Below are positions 39,075-47,315 of a stretch of 64,000 nucleotides of DNA, piece by piece. The position numbers were made by a program, and so were the translations under genes. Source of the DNA: Pseudokineococcus marinus. Lineage in GTDB: Bacteria > Actinomycetota > Actinomycetes > Actinomycetales > Quadrisphaeraceae. The first letter of the stretch is position 1. Every line of letters starts with the position of its first letter. The notes under the pieces are model-generated. The model was not told the origin of the DNA. It made no database searches and saw only the letters and a program-made list of their open reading frames with translations. Location: the NCBI RefSeq assembly GCF_037482405.1, contig NZ_JBBHZZ010000006.1:124001-188000 (forward strand), given 5' to 3'.

Positions 39075-42000
39075 TCAGACCTCCTCGACGCTGCTCGGCT
39101 CGCGCCGGGACAGGTCGATGCCGAGCTCCTCGGCGGCGCGGAACACGTCGTCGTCCGAGTCGCGCATCTCGATCATCGTGCCGTCGGCCGAGAGCACCTC
39201 GACGTTCAGGCAGAGCGACTGCATCTCCTTGATGAGCACCTTGAAGGACTCGGGGATGCCGGGCTCGGGGATGTTCTCCCCCTTGACGATGGCCTCGTAG
39301 ACCTTCACGCGGCCCAGGACGTCGTCGGACTTGATCGTCAGCAGCTCCTGGAGCGCGTAGGCGGCGCCGTAGGCCTCGAGGGCCCACACCTCCATCTCGC
39401 CGAACCGCTGGCCGCCGAACTGGGCCTTACCGCCCAGGGGCTGCTGCGTGATCATCGAGTAGGGGCCCGTGGAGCGGGCGTGGATCTTGTCGTCGACGAG
39501 GTGGTGGAGCTTGAGGATGTACTGGTAGCCCACCGACACCGGCTCGGGGAACGGCTCGCCGGAGCGGCCGTCGAAGAGCCGGGCCTTGCCCGTGCCGTCG
39601 ACGAGGCGGACCCCGTCGCGGTTCGGCGTCGTCGAGCCGAGCAGCCCGGTGATCTCGTCCTCCGAGGCGCCGTCGAAGACCGGCGACGCGACGTTGGTGC
39701 GGGGCTCGGCGCTCCAGGCCGCCTCGGGCAGCGAGGCCGCCCAGTCCGGCGTGCCCTCGACCTGCCAGCCGCGGGAGGCGATCCACCCGAGGTGCAGCTC
39801 GAGCACCTGGCCGACGTTCATGCGGCCCGGCACGCCGAGCGGGTTGAGCACGATGTCGACCGGGGTGCCGTCCTCGAGGAACGGCATGTCCTCGACGGGG
39901 AGGATCTTCGAGATGACGCCCTTGTTGCCGTGGCGGCCGGCCAGCTTGTCGCCGTCCGTGATCTTGCGGCGCTGGGCCGTGTAGACGCGGACGAGCTGGT
40001 TGACGCCCGGGGGCAGCTCGTCGCCCTCGTCGCGGTCGAAGACCTTGACGCCGATGACGGTGCCGGTCTCGCCGTGGGGCACCTTGAGCGAGGTGTCGCG
40101 CACCTCGCGCGCCTTCTCGCCGAAGATCGCGCGCAGCAGCCGCTCCTCGGGGGTCAGCTCGGTCTCGCCCTTGGGCGTGACCTTGCCGACGAGGACGTCG
40201 CCGGGGACGACCTCGGCGCCGATGCGGATGATGCCCCGCTCGTCGAGGTCGGCGAGGACCTCCTCGGAGACGTTGGGGATGTCGCGCGTGATCTCCTCGG
40301 CGCCCAGCTTGGTGTCGCGGGCGTCGACCTCGTGCTCCTCGATGTGGATCGAGGACAGGACGTCGTCCTGCACGATCCGCTGCGAGAGGATGATCGCGTC
40401 CTCGAAGTTGTGGCCCTCCCAGGACATGAAGGCCACGAGCAGGTTCTTGCCGAGCGCCAGCTCGCCGTTGTCCGTCGACGGGCCGTCGGCGAGGACGTCG
40501 CCGACCTCGACGTGCACGCCCTCGTCGACGACGACGCGCTGGTTGTACGACGTGCCCTGGTTGGAGCGCGTGAACTTCGCCAGCCGGTACGTCGACGAGC
40601 TGCCGTCGTCGTTGCTGACGACCACCGCGTCGGCGGAGACCTCGGTGACCGCGCCCGCCTTCGTCGCGACGATGACGTCGCCGGCGTCGACCGCCGCGTG
40701 GCGCTCCATGCCGGTGCCCACGAGCGGGGCCTCGGCCTTGACGAGCGGCACGGCCTGGCGCTGCATGTTCGAGCCCATGAGCGCGCGGTTGACGTCGTCG
40801 TGCTCGAGGAACGGGATCATCGCCGTCGCGACGGACACCATCTGCCGCGGCGAGACGTCCATGTAGTCGACCTCGTCGGCCGGCACGAACTCCGCCTCGC
40901 CGCCCTTGCTGCGCACGAGGACGCGGGCCTCGGCGAAGCGGTGGTCGTCGGTCAGCGGCGCGTTCGCCTGGGCGATGACGACGTCGTCCTCGTCGTCCGC
41001 CGTGAGGTACACGACCTCGTCGGACACCACGCCGTCCGTGATGGTGCGGTACGGGGTCTCGACGAACCCGAAGGCGTTGATGCGCCCGTAGCTCGAGAGC
41101 GACCCGATGAGGCCGATGTTCGGGCCCTCCGGGGTCTCGATCGGGCACATGCGGCCGTAGTGCGACGGGTGGACGTCGCGGACGTCCATGCCGGCGCGGT
41201 CGCGGGACAGACCACCGGGGCCGAGCGCCGAGAGGCGGCGCTTGTGGGTCAGGCCCGCGAGCGGGTTGGTCTGGTCCATGAACTGGCTGAGCTGGCTCGT
41301 CCCAAAGAACTCCTTGATGGAGGCCACGACGGGGCGGATGTTGATGAGCGTCTGCGGCGTGATGGCCTCGACGTCCTGCGTCGTCATGCGCTCGCGCACG
41401 ACGCGCTCCATCCGGGACAGGCCCGTGCGGACCTGGTTCTGGATGAGCTCGCCGACGCTGCGCAGGCGGCGGTTGCCGAAGTGGTCGATGTCGTCGACCT
41501 CGACGCGCACGTCGGTCGGCTGCCCGTCCTCGTCGACGCCCGGCATCGTCGTCCCGCCGGCGTGGAGGGTGACGAGCAGGCGCACCGTGGCGGCGATGTC
41601 GTCGACCGAGAGCACGCCCTCGGACAGCGGCTCGGACATGCCGAGCTTCTTGTTGAGCTTGTAGCGGCCGACCTTGGCGAGGTCGTAGCGCTTGGGGTTG
41701 AAGTACAGGTTCTCGAGCAGCGTCTGCGCGGCCTCGCGCGTGGGCGGCTCGCCCGGGCGCAGCTTGCGGTAGAGGTCCAGCAGCGCGTCGTCGGTGCTCT
41801 GGGCGCCGTCCTTCTCGAGGGTCGTGCGGATCGACTCGAAGTCGCCGAACTCCTCGAGGATCTTCGCCTCGCTCCACCCGAGCGCCTTGAGCAGGACCGT
41901 GACCGACTGCTTGCGCTTGCGGTCCACGCGCACGCCGACGGTGTCGCGCTTGTCGACCTCGAACTCGAGCCACGCGCCGCGCGAGGGGATGACCTTGGCG

Positions 42001-42560
42001 GTGTAGACGTCCTTGTCGGACAGCTTGTCGACCGAGCGCTCGAAGTAGACGCCCGGCGACCGGACGAGCTGGGAGACGACGACGCGCTCGGTGCCGTTGA
42101 TGACGAACGTGCCGCGGTCGGTCATGAGCGGGAAGTCGCCCATGAAGACCGTCTGGCTCTTGATCTCGCCCGTGGTGGCGTTCATGAACTCCGCCGTGAC
42201 GAACAGCGGCGCGGCGTAGGTCATGTCGCGCTCCTTGCACTCCTCGAGGGAGTACTTCGGAGGCTCGAAGCGGTGGTCGCGGAAGGACAGCGACATGGAG
42301 CCGCTGAAGTCCTCGATCGGCGAGATCTCCTCGAAGATCTCCTCGAGGCCGGAGCTCGTGGGCACGTCCTGGCGGCCCTCCTCGAGCGCGTCGGCCACGC
42401 GGGCCTGCCAGCGCTCGTTGCCCAGCAGCCAGTCGAAGTTCTCGGTCTGGAGGGCGAGGAGGTCGGGGACGTCGAGCGGCTCGTCGATCTTGGCGAAGGA
42501 GATGCGGCGTGCGGCGGAGCTGGGGGTGGTGGAGTCAGACGCTGTGCGCGAGACGGCCAA
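39075..42560 (-). CDS. rpoB: DNA-directed RNA polymerase subunit beta
   Basis: The 1161-residue product has normal actinobacterial length. The rifampicin region is at about 422-450 (SQLSQFMDQTNPLAGLTHKR and RLSALGPGG) with wild-type Asp, His and Ser at the usual resistance positions. Further on are RMCPIETPEGPNIGLI and the catalytic-region motif KLAGRHGNKGVISKILPVEDMPF. I chose the TTG start at 42560, preceded by GGAAGGA. The frame stays open another 161 codons upstream, but that part has no rpoB homology and reads through duplicated rplL sequence. Confidence 0.98.
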   Translation of the reverse strand: MAVSRTASDSTTPSSAARRISFAKIDEPLDVPDLLALQTENFDWLLGNERWQARVADALEEGRQDVPTSSGLEEIFEEISPIEDFSGSMSLSFRDHRFEPPKYSLEECKERDMTYAAPLFVTAEFMNATTGEIKSQTVFMGDFPLMTDRGTFVINGTERVVVSQLVRSPGVYFERSVDKLSDKDVYTAKVIPSRGAWLEFEVDKRDTVGVRVDRKRKQSVTVLLKALGWSEAKILEEFGDFESIRTTLEKDGAQSTDDALLDLYRKLRPGEPPTREAAQTLLENLYFNPKRYDLAKVGRYKLNKKLGMSEPLSEGVLSVDDIAATVRLLVTLHAGGTTMPGVDEDGQPTDVRVEVDDIDHFGNRRLRSVGELIQNQVRTGLSRMERVVRERMTTQDVEAITPQTLINIRPVVASIKEFFGTSQLSQFMDQTNPLAGLTHKRRLSALGPGGLSRDRAGMDVRDVHPSHYGRMCPIETPEGPNIGLIGSLSSYGRINAFGFVETPYRTITDGVVSDEVVYLTADDEDDVVIAQANAPLTDDHRFAEARVLVRSKGGEAEFVPADEVDYMDVSPRQMVSVATAMIPFLEHDDVNRALMGSNMQRQAVPLVKAEAPLVGTGMERHAAVDAGDVIVATKAGAVTEVSADAVVVSNDDGSSSTYRLAKFTRSNQGTSYNQRVVVDEGVHVEVGDVLADGPSTDNGELALGKNLLVAFMSWEGHNFEDAIILSQRIVQDDVLSSIHIEEHEVDARDTKLGAEEITRDIPNVSEEVLADLDERGIIRIGAEVVPGDVLVGKVTPKGETELTPEERLLRAIFGEKAREVRDTSLKVPHGETGTVIGVKVFDRDEGDELPPGVNQLVRVYTAQRRKITDGDKLAGRHGNKGVISKILPVEDMPFLEDGTPVDIVLNPLGVPGRMNVGQVLELHLGWIASRGWQVEGTPDWAASLPEAAWSAEPRTNVASPVFDGASEDEITGLLGSTTPNRDGVRLVDGTGKARLFDGRSGEPFPEPVSVGYQYILKLHHLVDDKIHARSTGPYSMITQQPLGGKAQFGGQRFGEMEVWALEAYGAAYALQELLTIKSDDVLGRVKVYEAIVKGENIPEPGIPESFKVLIKEMQSLCLNVEVLSADGTMIEMRDSDDDVFRAAEELGIDLSRREPSSVEEV

Positions 42561-42691
42561 GGAGGGTCCTTCCACGTGCCTGCGGGCGGATCGGTCGCCG
42601 TCCTGGGGGGCGCTGCCGGACACCCCCCACCGGCGCGTCGTCACGGGACGCGGGCATCTGAGGGGTCGGCGCAGGACAGGGCGAAGTCGCG

Positions 42692-42722
42692 AGCGTAGTC
42701 GCAGGCAGGCTCGCGTGTCCAA
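42692..42722 (-). promoter_or_regulatory. Possible rpoB promoter
   Basis: On the minus strand TTGGAC (42722-42717) and TACGCT (42697-42692) are 19 bases apart. It lies about 130 bases before rpoB and after the rplL hairpin, where an rpoBC promoter is expected. Confidence 0.45.
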
Positions 42723-42843
42723 CCGGCGGCGGCGACGTCGTCGTCGGGGCCGCGGGCCGCCGCGGGTGACCGGGCGGCCGGGCTGGTGCGTGGGAACTCT
42801 CGCCCAGGGGGCGCCCCCGGTCAAGCCGGGCGCGCCGGAGCGA

Positions 42844-42997
42844 CCTCGTCGGCCCCGTCGCCGGTGCACGCGGAGGGGGGCCGGCGCACGCGGCGAGGGG
42901 CGGGGGTGCTCTCCGCCGTCCGCCGCGTCAGCGGCGGGCGGCGGGGGTCGTCCCTTGACGGTGACGGTGGCGCCGGCGCCCTCGAGCTGCGCCTTTG
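42844..42997 (-). pseudogene. Truncated duplicate of the rplL C-terminus
   Basis: Only about the last 18 codons of rplL are present (reading ADEAKAQLEGAGATVTVK), with no start codon and no functional domain. The stop codon is lost to a T-to-G change, so the frame reads on toward rpoB by chance. It is not expected to make a product. Confidence 0.7.
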
Positions 42998-43067
42998 CCT
43001 CGTCGGCCCCGTCGCCGGTGCACGCGGAGGGGGGCCGGCGCACGCGGCGAGGGGCGGGGGTGCTCTC

Positions 43068-43097
43068 CGCCGTCCGCCGCGTCAGCGGCGGGCGGCG
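43068..43097 (-). terminator. Hairpin between rplL and rpoB
   Basis: A 13-bp stem with one mismatch (CGCCGTCCGCCGC against GCGGCGGGCGGCG, 4-base loop) starts 7 bases after the rplL stop codon. The rplL-rpoB attenuator is classical in bacteria, and this hairpin has its position. A second copy is at 42914-42943 within the duplication. Confidence 0.65.
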
Positions 43098-43104
43098 GGG
43101 GTCG

Positions 43105-43613
43105 TCACTTGACGGTGACGGTGGCGCCGGCGCCCTCGAGCTGCGCCTTCGCCGCGTCGGCCGCGTCCTTGGCCACGCCCTCGAGGACGTTCTTGGGGGC
43201 GCCGTCCACGAGGTCCTTGGCCTCCTTCAGGCCGAGGCTCGTGAGGGCGCGCACCTCCTTGATGACCTGGATCTTCTTGTCGCCGGCGGCCTCGAGGACG
43301 ACGTCGAACTCCGTCTTCTCCTCCTCGGCCTCGGCGGGCGCGCCGCCACCGGCGGCGGAGCCGCCCGCCCCAACCAAACGNNNNNNNNNNNNNNNNNNNN
43401 NNNNNNNNNNNNNNNNNNNNNNNNNNNNNNNNNNNNNNNNNNNNNNNNNNNNNNNNNNNNNNNNNNNNNNNNGGCGCCGCCGCCGGCCACGGCCACGGGG
43501 GCGGCGGCGGTGACGTCGAAGGTCTCCTCGAACTTCTTCACGAAGTCGGAGAGCTCGATGAGCGTGAGCTCCTTGAACGCGTCGAGCAGCTCGTCGGTGC
43601 TGAGCTTCGCCAT
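43105..43613 (-). CDS. rplL: 50S ribosomal protein L7/L12, interrupted by an assembly gap
   Basis: L7/L12 forms the stalk that recruits translation GTPases. The N-terminal 47 residues (MAKLSTDELLDAFKELTLIE through VAVAGGGA) lie at 43613-43473 and the C-terminal domain (EEEKTEFDVVLEAAGDKKIQ through GAGATVTVK) at about 43350-43105. Between them are 92 N (43381-43472) in the Ala/Gly hinge. The last bases before the gap (reading RLV on the minus strand) do not look like hinge and may be a read error. The gene is surely intact in the cell. Confidence 0.93.
43381..43472. other. Assembly gap (92 N) in the rplL hinge
   Basis: The gap falls in the low-complexity Ala/Gly-rich hinge of rplL. The visible parts already add up to nearly the full 125-135 residues expected, so little or no real sequence can be missing. 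Confidence 0.8.
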
Positions 43614-43784
43614 GGGGGCGGTCCTCTCTGGTCGGTCCCTCGTCGGGGTGCCCGTCACCGGTCCCCGGTCACCAGGGGGTCACCGGGCGGTGCGAGCGGG
43701 TTCGTCGGGCGGTGCGGTGCGGTGCGGCGCCCGCGGGCGGGCGCGTGCGGGCGGCCGGGGCCGCGCGCGGGTGGGTGGTGCGGC

Positions 43785-44357
43785 TCAGGCGTCCGCGGTG
43801 GCGGGCTCGGCCGCCTCGGCGGCGTCGGCGGACCCGCCGCCCTGGGCCTCGCGCTCGACGCGCAGCGCCTCGACGGTCCGGACCGCCTTGGACAGCGGCG
43901 CGGCGAGGACGAAGGCGCCCCGCGACAGGGTCGCCTTCATGGCGCCCGCGGCCTTGGCGAGCAGGACCTCGCGGGACTCGAGGTCGGCGAGCTGCGTGAC
44001 CTCGGCCGCGCTCACGGCGCGGCCGTCGAGCAGGCCGGCCTTGATGACGAGCTGCGGGTTGTCGCGCGCGAAGTCGCGCAGGCCCTTCGCCGCCTCCACC
44101 GGGTCGCCGGTGACGAACGCGATGGCCGTGGGGCCGTTGAGGTCGGCGTCGAAGGCCTCGACGCCGGCCTGGCGGGCCGCGATCTTCGTCAGCGTGTTCT
44201 TCGAGACGGAGTACGTCGCGTTCTCGCCCAGCGCGCGCCGCAGCCGCTTGAGCTGCGCGACGGTGAGCCCGCGGTACTCGGTGAGCACGGCGGCGTTCGA
44301 GCCGCGGAACTTCTCCGCCAGCTCGGCGACCGCCGCTTCCTTCTCAGGGTTCGCCAT
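43785..44357 (-). CDS. rplJ: 50S ribosomal protein L10
   Basis: L10 anchors the L7/L12 dimers to 23S rRNA and represses its own mRNA. The 190-residue product starts MANPEKEAAVAELAEKFRGS and has AAVLTEYRGLTVAQLKRLRRALG, with an Ala/Glu tail. It has its own promoter and a structured leader. rplL follows after 171 bases. Confidence 0.98.
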   Translation of the reverse strand: MANPEKEAAVAELAEKFRGSNAAVLTEYRGLTVAQLKRLRRALGENATYSVSKNTLTKIAARQAGVEAFDADLNGPTAIAFVTGDPVEAAKGLRDFARDNPQLVIKAGLLDGRAVSAAEVTQLADLESREVLLAKAAGAMKATLSRGAFVLAAPLSKAVRTVEALRVEREAQGGGSADAAEAAEPATADA

Positions 44358-44393
44358 GGCCCTCCTTCCGGGGTGGGTGGGTGGTCACCACCG

Positions 44394-44423
44394 CCGGTGG
44401 GCCGCCCGGGGGCGGCCCACCGG
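44394..44423 (-). promoter_or_regulatory. Hairpin just before rplJ (L10 leader candidate)
   Basis: CCGGTGGGCCGCC pairs perfectly with GGCGGCCCACCGG (13 bp, CGGG loop), ending 36 bases before the rplJ ATG. A second stem of 10 bp lies at 44550-44571. L10 binding to its leader is well known in bacteria; identification here rests on position and structure only. Confidence 0.5.
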
Positions 44424-44594
44424 GTCGGCCCCGAGGACGACGAGAGCCCCGGCGCGAGGCGCACGGGGCTCGGGGCGACGCGCACCCTGGGGTCCGCGTC
44501 GGAGCTGCTGGCACCTGCGCCGGCACCCGCGTCGAACGCGGGACCTTGGCGCCGTCCGCGGGCGGACGGCGACCGGCGGTCTTCGGTCGGGGGA

Positions 44595-44624
44595 AGAGTA
44601 GGCGGCCGGAGCGCCTGCCTCCAA
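44595..44624 (-). promoter_or_regulatory. rplJ-rplL promoter
   Basis: On the minus strand TTGGAG (44624-44619) and TACTCT (44600-44595) are 18 bases apart, directly after the rplA terminator and about 240 bases before rplJ. Confidence 0.6.
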
Positions 44625-44675
44625 ATCGCCGCCCCGGCGCGGTCCCCTCCCCCGGGCGGGCGACCCCCGGGCGCA

Positions 44676-44710
44676 CGAGAGCCCCCGCCCGGGAGGGGCG
44701 GGGGCTCTCG
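44676..44710 (-). terminator. Terminator hairpin after rplA
   Basis: A perfect 15-bp stem (CGAGAGCCCCCGCCC and its complement) with a GGGAG loop starts 53 bases after the rplA stop codon. Confidence 0.8.
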
Positions 44711-44762
44711 CGCTGCAGCGGGCCGGGGCCGGGTGCCGATCGGCTCCCGGCCCCGGTGGCGG

Positions 44763-45476
44763 TCAGACCGCCGGGGTCTCCTCGAGGAGGCCGCGGGTGC
44801 GCGAGGCGTCGAGCGGGATGCCCGGGCCCATCGTCGTCGTCATCGTCGCCTTGCTGATGTAGCGGCCCTTGGACGCCGACGGCTTGAGCCGCAGCACCTC
44901 GTCGAGGGCGGCGCCGTAGTTCTCCACGAGCTGGGTGTCCGTGAAGGACGTCTTGCCCACGACGAAGTGGAGGTTGGAGTGCTTGTCGACCCGGAACTCG
45001 ATCCGGCCGCCCTTGATGTCGGACACGGCCTTGGCGACGTCCATGGTGACCGTGCCGGTGCGCGGGTTCGGCATGAGGCCGCGCGGGCCGAGCACGCGGC
45101 CCAGGCGACCGACCTTGCCCATGAGGTCGGGCGTGGCGACCGCCGCGTCGAAGTCCAGGAAGCCGCCCTGGACGCGCTCGATGAGCTCGTCGCCGCCGAC
45201 GACGTCGGCGCCGGCGGCCTCGGCCTGCGCGGCGCGCTCGCCCGTCGCGAAGACGAGCACGCGGGCGGTCTTGCCCGTGCCGTGCGGCAGGTTGACCGTG
45301 CCGCGGACGATCTGGTCGGCCTTGCGCGGGTCGACGCCGAGGCGCATGGCGACCTCGACCGTGGCGTCGTAGGAGGTCGTCGACGTCTCGCGGGCCAGGC
45401 GCACGGCGTCCAGGGGCGCGTAGAGGCGCGTGTCGTCGATCTTCTCGGCGGAGGCGCGGTACTTCTTGCTGCGCAT
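44763..45476 (-). CDS. rplA: 50S ribosomal protein L1
   Basis: L1 forms the mobile stalk at the tRNA exit site and represses the L11 operon in E. coli. The 237-residue product starts MRSKKYRASAEKIDD and has RVLVFATGERAAQAEAAGAD, GRVLGPRGLMPNPRTGTVT and the C-terminal KATMTTTMGPGIPLD. It is 160 bases after rplK. Confidence 0.98.
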   Translation of the reverse strand: MRSKKYRASAEKIDDTRLYAPLDAVRLARETSTTSYDATVEVAMRLGVDPRKADQIVRGTVNLPHGTGKTARVLVFATGERAAQAEAAGADVVGGDELIERVQGGFLDFDAAVATPDLMGKVGRLGRVLGPRGLMPNPRTGTVTMDVAKAVSDIKGGRIEFRVDKHSNLHFVVGKTSFTDTQLVENYGAALDEVLRLKPSASKGRYISKATMTTTMGPGIPLDASRTRGLLEETPAV

Positions 45477-45636
45477 GTCAGCTCCTCGTGGTCGCGGCGG
45501 TGCGCCGCGGTGGGGTGGGTGGAGTCGTGGTCGGCGGGCCAGCGCGGGCCCTGCCACTGGTGGTGCGGGTCCTGCGGGTCCCCGGCGGGCCGGGGGGCGC
45601 CGGCCGGAGGACCGGCCGGCGGTGCGCGCGCGGGGC

Positions 45637-46068
45637 TCAGCCCTGGACGGTGATGCCCATCGACCGGGCGGTGCCCGCGATGATCTTGCTGGCGGCGTCC
45701 ACGTCGTTGGCGTTGAGGTCCTCGAGCTTCTGCTCCGCGATGGCGCGGACCTGCTCGGCGGTGAGGCTCGCGACCTTCGTCGTGTGCGGCGTCGGGGAGC
45801 CCTTGTCGACGCCCGCGGCCTTCTTGATGAGCTCGGCGGCCGGCGGGGTCTTGGTGATGAAGGTGAAGGAGCGGTCCTCGTAGACCGTGATCTCCACCGG
45901 GACCACGTTGCCGCGCTGGGACTCCGTGGCGGCGTTGTAGGCCTTGCAGAACTCCATGATGTTCACGCCGTGCTGGCCCAGCGCGGGGCCGATCGGCGGG
46001 GCCGGCGTCGCGGCGCCGGCCTTGATCTGGAGCTTGATGAGCCCGGAGACCCTCTTCTTGGGGGGCAT
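45637..46068 (-). CDS. rplK: 50S ribosomal protein L11
   Basis: L11 lies at the GTPase-associated centre and is needed for the stringent response and thiostrepton binding. The 143-residue product starts MPPKKRVSGLIKLQIKAGAA and has PPIGPALGQHGVNIMEFCKAYN. An assembly gap and the nusG hairpin lie before it. Confidence 0.98.
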   Translation of the reverse strand: MPPKKRVSGLIKLQIKAGAATPAPPIGPALGQHGVNIMEFCKAYNAATESQRGNVVPVEITVYEDRSFTFITKTPPAAELIKKAAGVDKGSPTPHTTKVASLTAEQVRAIAEQKLEDLNANDVDAASKIIAGTARSMGITVQG

Positions 46069-46357
46069 GGCACGTCCTCGTCTCTAGTGTCGCAGGTCCC
46101 GCTGGCGCGGGCCGGGGCGCCGACGGGCGCCCCGGGGCCGGAGGTNNNNNNNNNNNNNNNNNNNNNNNNNNNNNNNNNNNNNNNNNNNNNNNNNNNNNNN
46201 NNNNNNNNNNNNNNNNNNNNNNNNNNNNNNNNNNNNNNNNNNNNNNNNNNNNNNNNNNNNNNNNNNNNNNNNNNNNNNNNNNNNNNNNNNNNNNNNNNNN
46301 NNGGGGGGCGGGCGGCCGGCCCCGCGCGCGGCGGGGCGGCGGCCGCCCGGTGGGCGC
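46069..46357. other. nusG-rplK spacer with a 157-N assembly gap
   Basis: The N block is 46146-46302. It is flanked by a G run on one side and a hairpin on the other. The region would normally hold the L1-binding leader of rplK-rplA. I see no gene. Confidence 0.7.
46112..46135 (-). terminator. Hairpin between nusG and rplK
   Basis: CCGGGGCGCC and GGCGCCCCGG form a 10-bp stem with a GACG loop, next to the assembly gap and 43 bases before rplK. It can be the nusG terminator or part of the rplK leader. Confidence 0.5.
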
Positions 46358-47233
46358 CTAGAGCTTGGCGACCTGGGTGAAGGCGAGCTCGACCGGCGTC
46401 TCGCGACCGAAGATCGACACGAGGACCTTGAGCTTCTGGGCGTCCGCGTTGATCTCGGTGATGGTCGCCGGGAGCGTCTCGAACGGCGGCTCCATGACGG
46501 TGACGGACTCGCCGACCTCGAAGTCGACCTCGGTGGGGCGCGACGGCTGCTGGCCGCCACCGCCGCCGCCGGCGGCCTGGCGCTGCTCGCGGGGGGCGAT
46601 CGTCGGGGCCAGCATGGAGAAGACCTCGTCGTGGCTCAGCGGCACGGGCTGGTGGGTGTGCCCCACGAACCCGGTGACGCCCGGGGTGTGGCGGACGGCG
46701 CCCCACGACTCGTCGGTGAGGTCCATGCGGACGAGGACGTAGCCGGGGATCCGGACGCGGCGCACGAGCTTGCGCTGGCCGTTCTTGATCTCCGTCACCT
46801 CCTCCATGGGGACCTCGACCCCGTAGATGTAGTCCTCCATGTTGAGGCTGGTGATGCGGTTCTCGAGGTTCGCCTTCACGCGGTTCTCGTAGCCCGCGTA
46901 GGAGTGGACGACGTACCAGTCGCCGGGCTCGCGCCGCAGGGCGGCCTTGAACTCCTCGACCGGGTCGCCCTCGTCGTCGGAGGCGTCGACGTCGACCGGG
47001 CCGACGGCGCCGTCGCCCGGGGCCTCCTCGGCCGCGGGGGCGTCGTCGGAGGAGGACGCGTCCTCGGCGGGGGACCCGTCGGCCTCGGCGCCCTCGGCCG
47101 CCAGCTCGCGGTCCAGGGCGTCCTCGACCGCGGGGTCCGCCTGGTCGTCGTCCACGTGCGGTGCCTGCTCGTCCTGGGCCTGCTCGTCCTGGGCCTGCTC
47201 GTCGTGGGCCTGCTCGGCCTGCTGCTCGGTCAC
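46358..47233 (-). CDS. nusG: Transcription termination/antitermination protein NusG
   Basis: NusG binds the clamp of RNA polymerase and couples it to Rho or the ribosome. The 291-residue product has an acidic extension of about 95 residues with five-residue repeats (QAQDE and similar), then the NGN domain (GDWYVVHSYAGYENRVKANL) and the C-terminal KOW domain (VDFEVGESVTVMEPPFETLP). Such extensions are known in actinobacteria. The start is the GTG at 47233; homology cannot fix it because the extension is low-complexity. Confidence 0.97.
   Translation of the reverse strand: MTEQQAEQAHDEQAQDEQAQDEQAPHVDDDQADPAVEDALDRELAAEGAEADGSPAEDASSSDDAPAAEEAPGDGAVGPVDVDASDDEGDPVEEFKAALRREPGDWYVVHSYAGYENRVKANLENRITSLNMEDYIYGVEVPMEEVTEIKNGQRKLVRRVRIPGYVLVRMDLTDESWGAVRHTPGVTGFVGHTHQPVPLSHDEVFSMLAPTIAPREQRQAAGGGGGGQQPSRPTEVDFEVGESVTVMEPPFETLPATITEINADAQKLKVLVSIFGRETPVELAFTQVAKL
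47164..47220. repeat. 15-bp tandem repeat in the nusG N-terminus
   Basis: Three copies and a part of a 15-base unit (CCTGCTCGTCCTGGG) encode the repeated DEQAQ stretch of NusG. As the unit is a multiple of three, copy-number changes would keep the frame. Confidence 0.85.
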
Positions 47234-47315
47234 GGGGGTGGGCCTGCCTTCCGGCGTGCTGGGCGGTGGGGGCGCGCGTCCACCGCGAGGTGGGGGGTCG
47301 GGTCGGGAGGGCGGC

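Larger units (their letters stand above)
42561..43104. other. rplL-rpoB spacer
   Basis: The 544-base spacer contains the rplL hairpin (43068-43097), a tandem duplicate of the rplL end plus hairpin (copy 42844-42997), and a possible rpoB promoter (42692-42722). Apart from the partial rplL copy I see no gene. Confidence 0.7.
42844..43151. repeat. 154-bp tandem duplication of the rplL 3' end
   Basis: Positions 42844-42997 repeat 42998-43151 with a period of 154 bases and only a few differences, concentrated at the far end. Each copy holds the last codons of rplL (reading AKAQLEGAGATVTVK on the minus strand) and the downstream hairpin. In the copy nearer rpoB the rplL stop codon is changed (TGA to GGA). 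Confidence 0.85.
44358..44762. other. rplA-rplJ intergenic region with L10 leader
   Basis: The 405-base spacer holds, in the direction of transcription, the rplA terminator (44676-44710), a promoter (44595-44624), a hairpin (44550-44571), a second hairpin (44394-44423) and rplJ. No gene is seen. Confidence 0.65.

Noticed and set aside
42561..43043. An N-terminal extension of RpoB of 161 residues containing an L7/L12 piece
   Set aside because: It reads through the duplicated rplL end whose stop codon is altered. Known RpoB proteins start near the TTG at 42560, which has a good ribosome binding site.
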